From NCBI RefSeq assembly GCF_001373415.1, contig NZ_CDSE01000023.1, forward strand, positions 1-44,582: DNA of 44,582 bases, read 5' to 3'. The notes under the pieces are model-generated. The model was not told where the DNA came from. It did not search any database and was given only the letters and a program-made list of their open reading frames with translations. Within the stretch, counting starts at the first letter, position 1; every line of letters begins with the position of its first letter. The DNA is from Paenibacillus dakarensis. Its GTDB lineage: Bacteria > Bacillota > Bacilli > Paenibacillales > Paenibacillaceae. Made by a program: the position numbers and the translations under genes. Of the stretch, positions 40,806-44,582 are shown in pieces.

Positions 40806-42821
40806 TTAGAGGAGCGCCTTCACGCGGCTAACTACATTTTCTACAGTAAATCCATACTCGGCAATTACGCGATCTCCAGGAGCTGAAGCGCCAAAGGTGG
40901 AGATACCCAGGATATCGCCTTTCTCTCCAACATAACGCTCCCAGCCGAACGGGTGAGCCATTTCCACAGCAAGACGAGCTTTAACATCCGGCAGAATCAC
41001 GGAATCCTTGTATGCCTGATCCTGCTGATCGAACAGATCCCAGCTCGGCATGCTGATCACGCGAACCTGAATACCTTCTTCTGCAAGTGCTTCCTGTGCT
41101 TTTACAGCCAGCTGCACCTCAGAACCCGTCGCGATAATTTGTGCCTGAGCCTTGCCTTCTTTCGCATCAGCAACTACATAGGCACCGCGCTTAATGCCTT
41201 CGCGTGCATTGTCAGCTGTAGCAGCAAGAATCGGCAGGTTCTGACGAGTGAGAACAAGGGCAACCGGACGATCCTGATTCTCGGCAGCATAAGCCCATGC
41301 AGCTGAAGTTTCATTGGCATCCGCCGGACGGATCACAGTCAGACCCGGAATAATCCGCAGGGAAGCAAGCTGCTCGATCGGTTCGTGTGTCGGGCCGTCT
41401 TCACCTACTGCAATACTGTCATGAGTCAATACATACGTTACCGGCAGCTTCATTAGCGCAGCGAGACGTACAGCCGGACGCAGATAATCCGTAAATACGA
41501 AGAAGGTACCTCCGAAAATCTTAAGTCCGCCATGCAGCGCAACACCGTTCATTGCAGCAGCCATAGCAAATTCGCGAACTCCGTAATAAACGTTACGTCC
41601 TTCATAGCTGCTTGGTGTGAAGGATGCCAAATCGTTCAGATGTGTCATTGTAGAGCTTTCAAGGTCTGCAGATCCGCCGAGCAGATTCGGTACGCCTTGA
41701 ACCAGACCATTCAGTGCTTTACCAGAAGCAACACGTGTCGATACCGCTTTATCTTCTGTGCTGTACTTCGGCAGGTCCTTATCCCAGCCTTCAGCCAGCT
41801 CGCCTGCTACTGCTCTTTCAAACTGTGCTGCAAGCTCAGGATACGCTGCTTTGTACTTCTCGAACTGTTCTTCCCATGCCTTGAAAGCTGCAATTCCGCG
41901 CTCTTTAACCTGTGCGAAATGCTCACGGACCTCTTCAGGAACATAGAAATCTTCTTCGTAAACCCATTTATAAAATTCTTTAGTCAGTTTCGCTTCGTCT
42001 GCTCCAAGCGGAGAACCGTGAGTACCGCCATGTCCGCCCTTACCTTGCTTGTTCGGGCTTCCGTAACCGATAACGGTCTTCACTTCGATCAATGTCGGGC
42101 GATTCACATCAGCCTGTGCTTCTGCAATGGCTTTCTCGATTGCAGGAAGATCGTTACCATCCTCGACGCGCAGCACCTGCCAGCCATATGCTTCAAAGCG
42201 CTTCGCTACATTCTCGGAGAATGCAAGATTCAGCTCTCCATCCAGAGAAATGTCGTTGGAATCGTACAGCATGATCAATTTGCCAAGCTTCATGTGACCA
42301 GCCATAGAAGCAGCCTCTGCGGATACGCCTTCCATTAAATCTCCGTCACCGCAAATAGCATAAGTGTAATGGTCAACGACCTTATAGTTGTCTTTGTTAT
42401 ATACAGCACCCATATGAGCCTCAGCCAAAGCCATACCAACGGCCATTGCAACCCCTTGACCCAGCGGTCCAGTCGTTGCATCAACCCCTGCTGTGTGTCC
42501 ATATTCCGGATGGCCAGGAGTCTTGCTTCCCCATTGACGGAATTGTTTCAGGTCATCCATCGAGAGATCATAGCCGCTTAAATGAAGCAGACTATACAGC
42601 AGCATGGAGCCGTGACCTGCTGATAATACGAAACGGTCGCGGTTAATCCAAGACGGCTGATCCGGGTTATGATTCATCGTTTTGGCAAAAAGCTGGTATC
42701 CCATTGGAGCAGAACCCATAGGCATGCCGGGATGGCCCGATTTCGCCTTTTCAATAGCATCAATAGCTAGTGTCCGGATTGTAGCAATGGACAAGTTGTC
42801 AATTGTCTGATTGGTTGTCAT
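40806..42821 (-). CDS. tkt: Transketolase
   Basis: Thiamine-diphosphate enzyme of the pentose phosphate pathway, moving two-carbon units between sugar phosphates. The 671-residue length is standard. Motifs: [20 protein letters not shown], thiamine-diphosphate motif [19 protein letters not shown], the substrate loop [11 protein letters not shown], and [18 protein letters not shown] in the pyrimidine-binding domain. GAGGAGG precedes the ATG. The 330-base gap upstream (42822-43149) holds only its promoter region (a TATAAA at about 42874) and the bdhA terminator; I see no gene there. Confidence 0.98.
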   Translation of the reverse strand: MTTNQTIDNLSIATIRTLAIDAIEKAKSGHPGMPMGSAPMGYQLFAKTMNHNPDQPSWINRDRFVLSAGHGSMLLYSLLHLSGYDLSMDDLKQFRQWGSKTPGHPEYGHTAGVDATTGPLGQGVAMAVGMALAEAHMGAVYNKDNYKVVDHYTYAICGDGDLMEGVSAEAASMAGHMKLGKLIMLYDSNDISLDGELNLAFSENVAKRFEAYGWQVLRVEDGNDLPAIEKAIAEAQADVNRPTLIEVKTVIGYGSPNKQGKGGHGGTHGSPLGADEAKLTKEFYKWVYEEDFYVPEEVREHFAQVKERGIAAFKAWEEQFEKYKAAYPELAAQFERAVAGELAEGWDKDLPKYSTEDKAVSTRVASGKALNGLVQGVPNLLGGSADLESSTMTHLNDLASFTPSSYEGRNVYYGVREFAMAAAMNGVALHGGLKIFGGTFFVFTDYLRPAVRLAALMKLPVTYVLTHDSIAVGEDGPTHEPIEQLASLRIIPGLTVIRPADANETSAAWAYAAENQDRPVALVLTRQNLPILAATADNAREGIKRGAYVVADAKEGKAQAQIIATGSEVQLAVKAQEALAEEGIQVRVISMPSWDLFDQQDQAYKDSVILPDVKARLAVEMAHPFGWERYVGEKGDILGISTFGASAPGDRVIAEYGFTVENVVSRVKALL

Positions 42822-43094
42822 GATTCGTCCTCCTCAAATGTGGTGCTTGAATTCCGTTCTCCCTGTCATATTTTATACTGATAAGGCAGTTAGGAATGTT
42901 GAGAATATCATTTTGACTCTTATTGTATCATCTGTACCTTGGCATTTCCATACACGATTTTATTTCTTCCTTTCGGACGGTTCTATCCATCATGCATTAT
43001 GTCCCTAATAACAGGGGTTATAACCAGAAAACCTTCATTTGAAGCATCGGATGATGACTAAAAAAGTTCCGGATGAACTCAACATATTCTTCAC

Positions 43095-43131
43095 AAAAAA
43101 GCCGGGACTCCACAGTTCGTGGAATCCCGGC
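43095..43131 (-). terminator. Terminator of bdhA
   Basis: On the minus strand GCCGGGATTCCAC pairs with GTGGAGTCCCGGC (G-U allowed) around a five-base loop, followed by TTTTTTG. Confidence 0.9.
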
Positions 43132-43149
43132 GACTGGTATAAAAGGTTC

Positions 43150-44196
43150 TTATTCCGCTTTCACTAAAATTTTAACCTGATTTCTTTCTTTCAGCAGACC
43201 TTCGAAGCCTTCATCGATGGCTTTATCAAGACTAATCCGTTTAGTCACCAATTTATCGGCAGGGAAGTACCCTTGAGCCATCAAGCTGATTACAGCAGGG
43301 AATACATTACGGTATCCGATAATACCGGTTACTGTACGCTCTTTCATTACAATATTTTGCGGATGAATCGATGCTTCCTTCTCAAAAATGCTGACGATCA
43401 TCGTTTCGCCGCCGATTTTTGTTGAATTGATGGCTTGAGTCAGTACAGGAGGTACGCCAGTTACCTCAAAGGAAACGTCGACGCCGCCGTTTGTACGTTT
43501 GTGGATTTCTTCCACAGCATCATACTCTTTCGGATCAATAACAATGGCGCCAAGCTCAGCTGCTTTTTGCTTACGCTCAGGAGACAGCTCAACGGCATAA
43601 ATCTCGGCAGCTCCGGATGCTTTCAACGCTTCAATAACCAGCAGACCAATCGGACCTGTACCAAATACGACCGCTTTGTCTCCTACTTTTAATTTACTTG
43701 AACGAACGGCGTGAAGCGCAACAGCTGAAGGTTCAACAAGCGCTCCCTGCTCATAGGATACCGATTCCGGAATTTTATGAATCATCACTTCCGGTACAGC
43801 AGCATATTCAGAAAAGCCGCCGCCACCGCCGGCAAGGCCATAGAAGCCCATTTTGTCACACAGATTGTATTTGCCCTGCTTACATGCTTCACAGGTTCCG
43901 CACGAATAAACCGGCTCGACCACGACCCGATCCCCGACATTTATTCTTGTTACGCCTTCACCTACTTCAACAACCTGTCCCGAAAATTCATGGCCCATCA
44001 CCACCGGTGCTTTATCGCCACTCAACGGATGGGTTTCCAATGGAATAAAGATAGGTCCCGCTGTATACTCGTGAAGGTCGCTGCCGCAAATGCCGCACCA
44101 TTCCACTTTTATTTTTACCTCGCCTTTTGCAGGCTTCGGTTCCTCAATGTTCTCCAGTCTTAAATCCTTTACACCATGCCATCTCAATGCTTTCAT
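43150..44196 (-). CDS. bdhA: (R,R)-butanediol dehydrogenase, zinc type
   Basis: A 348-residue zinc alcohol dehydrogenase matching BdhA/YdjL, which reduces acetoin to 2,3-butanediol. Catalytic-zinc motif: VEWCGICGSDLHEY; then VMGHEFSGQVVEVGEGV; the structural zinc has the four cysteines of CGTCEACKQGKYNLC; the NAD fold motif is VFGTGPIGLL. Of two nearby starts, ATG 44196 has CAGGAG nine bases upstream, whereas ATG 44205 directly abuts it. A cre-like site lies 25-40 bases upstream. Sorbitol or threonine dehydrogenase is a less likely reading. Confidence 0.9.
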   Translation of the reverse strand: MKALRWHGVKDLRLENIEEPKPAKGEVKIKVEWCGICGSDLHEYTAGPIFIPLETHPLSGDKAPVVMGHEFSGQVVEVGEGVTRINVGDRVVVEPVYSCGTCEACKQGKYNLCDKMGFYGLAGGGGGFSEYAAVPEVMIHKIPESVSYEQGALVEPSAVALHAVRSSKLKVGDKAVVFGTGPIGLLVIEALKASGAAEIYAVELSPERKQKAAELGAIVIDPKEYDAVEEIHKRTNGGVDVSFEVTGVPPVLTQAINSTKIGGETMIVSIFEKEASIHPQNIVMKERTVTGIIGYRNVFPAVISLMAQGYFPADKLVTKRISLDKAIDEGFEGLLKERNQVKILVKAE

Positions 44197-44221
44197 CACA
44201 ATCATCTCCTGATGTAAAATT

Positions 44222-44235
44222 TATAAGCGCTTACA
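44222..44235 (-). promoter_or_regulatory. cre-like site upstream of bdhA
   Basis: Read on the minus strand: TGTAAGCGCTTATA, one core mismatch from the CcpA consensus, 26 bases before the bdhA start. It suggests catabolite control of butanediol formation. Confidence 0.6.
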
Positions 44236-44334
44236 CAACAATATTACTACTCATATCCAGATTTAACACAGGTAAATAATTAATATAATGTAAATCGTGA
44301 ACTACAAATGTAAATGACTTACTTTAAAGTAAAT

Positions 44335-44377
44335 AAAAAAAATTCCGCCTCCAGGCTTACAGCCTGAAAAGCGGAAA
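44335..44377 (-). terminator. Terminator of the partial gene at the right edge
   Basis: On the minus strand TTCCGC...GCGGAA encloses an inner CAGGCT/AGCCTG hairpin, and TTTTTTT follows. It lies about 55 bases after the stop of the edge gene. Confidence 0.85.
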
Positions 44378-44433
44378 CTCTTATCTGTTGGCATCGGGTC
44401 TGCAGCCCTAGATGCCTTCTTAAGCATAGCTTT

Positions 44434-44582
44434 CTAACGTTTGTTGCGGTTTTTCGCCTGCAGCAGGCGGTCCATTGCTGAGCCGCCCTGCTCCTCAGCA
44501 GGCGAAGCCTTCCCGCCGCCGGATGCCTTCGGTTGTTTCGGCGGCGGCGGTGGCGGCGGGCTTGCAGCGCGCCCGCCCGCTG
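44434..44582 (-). CDS. C-terminus of a proline-rich protein (partial)
   Basis: Only the last 48 codons are inside the window. They encode a run of six prolines (AASPPPPPPKQPKASGGGK) and a charged end, SAMDRLLQAKNRNKR. The stop at 44434-44436 and the terminator downstream support a real gene reading from outside. The low-complexity tail suggests a flexible linker and a short terminal helix. The family cannot be named from this piece. Confidence 0.6.
   Translation of the reverse strand, partial: AGGRAASPPPPPPPKQPKASGGGKASPAEEQGGSAMDRLLQAKNRNKR

Noticed and set aside
41532..42338. A 268-codon open frame on the plus strand
   Set aside because: It is antisense to the transketolase gene, which is fully conserved. 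The product is Cys/Phe-rich with no recognisable domain.
1..44582. CRISPR arrays, tRNA or rRNA genes, intact prophage or insertion elements
   Set aside because: I saw no regularly spaced repeats, no rRNA or tRNA sequence patterns, and no intact transposase, integrase or phage structural genes in the window.

Overview
The window looks like chromosomal DNA from a low- to moderate-GC Gram-positive of the Bacillales, most probably Paenibacillus or a close relative. The evidence is strong AGGAGG-type ribosome sites, frequent rho-independent terminators, lipoprotein signal peptides, and genes resembling Bacillus tcyP, catE, yvyE, lplJ, ytrA/ytrB and bdhA. There is no rRNA, tRNA, CRISPR array or intact mobile element. 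The genus is inferred from gene content only.

Layout. 1-2.6 kb (+): an RluA-type pseudouridine synthase overlapping an AraC regulator, then an AHSA1/SRPBCC protein. 2.6-7.2 kb: a lipoprotein gene broken by one base in a homopolymer, a YolD-like protein, a long-form SpeD, two enzymes (MBL-fold and CatE-like dioxygenase) and an unknown protein. 7.3-12.2 kb: a 55-residue membrane protein, an AEC transporter, two GNAT acetyltransferases, an M24 peptidase and a DUF4184 membrane protein. 12.2-16.1 kb (-): cystine symporter TcyP and a cobalamin riboswitch with its terminator in front of a BtuC/BtuD-like pair that lacks a binding protein. 16.3-20.2 kb: lipoate-protein ligase, YdjM-like membrane hydrolase, EamA transporter, Cof-type HAD phosphatase. 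20.2-24.7 kb: a roughly 650-base leader and a cre-like site before a four-gene carbohydrate ABC operon (binding lipoprotein, TIM-barrel isomerase, two permeases, no ATPase).

24.7-31.9 kb is the accessory part. It holds a PhnP-like hydrolase; a two-gene unit made of a Cap12/PycTIR-type TIR-like protein and an overlapping 76-residue unknown; a serpin lipoprotein; a decayed IS256-family transposase; an AT-rich stretch with a two-gene split sigma factor of the SigO/RsoA kind; a membrane-anchored unknown; an Amidase_3 cell-wall hydrolase; and a small secreted unknown. The best candidates for undescribed biology are the TIR-like unit (25.7-27.0 kb) and the split sigma factor with its possible targets (29.4-31.3 kb).

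32.0-36.1 kb: a YtrA-type GntR/ABC/membrane operon with a visible promoter and operator-like palindrome, abutting a decaying sulfate ABC locus in which CysA is intact but the permease and binding protein are heavily deleted. 36.2-44.6 kb is ordinary housekeeping: YjbQ, TetR with YvyE/YigZ, Pgi, a 3-hydroxyisobutyrate-dehydrogenase-like enzyme, transketolase, butanediol dehydrogenase with a cre-like site, and the tail of a proline-rich protein cut by the window edge.
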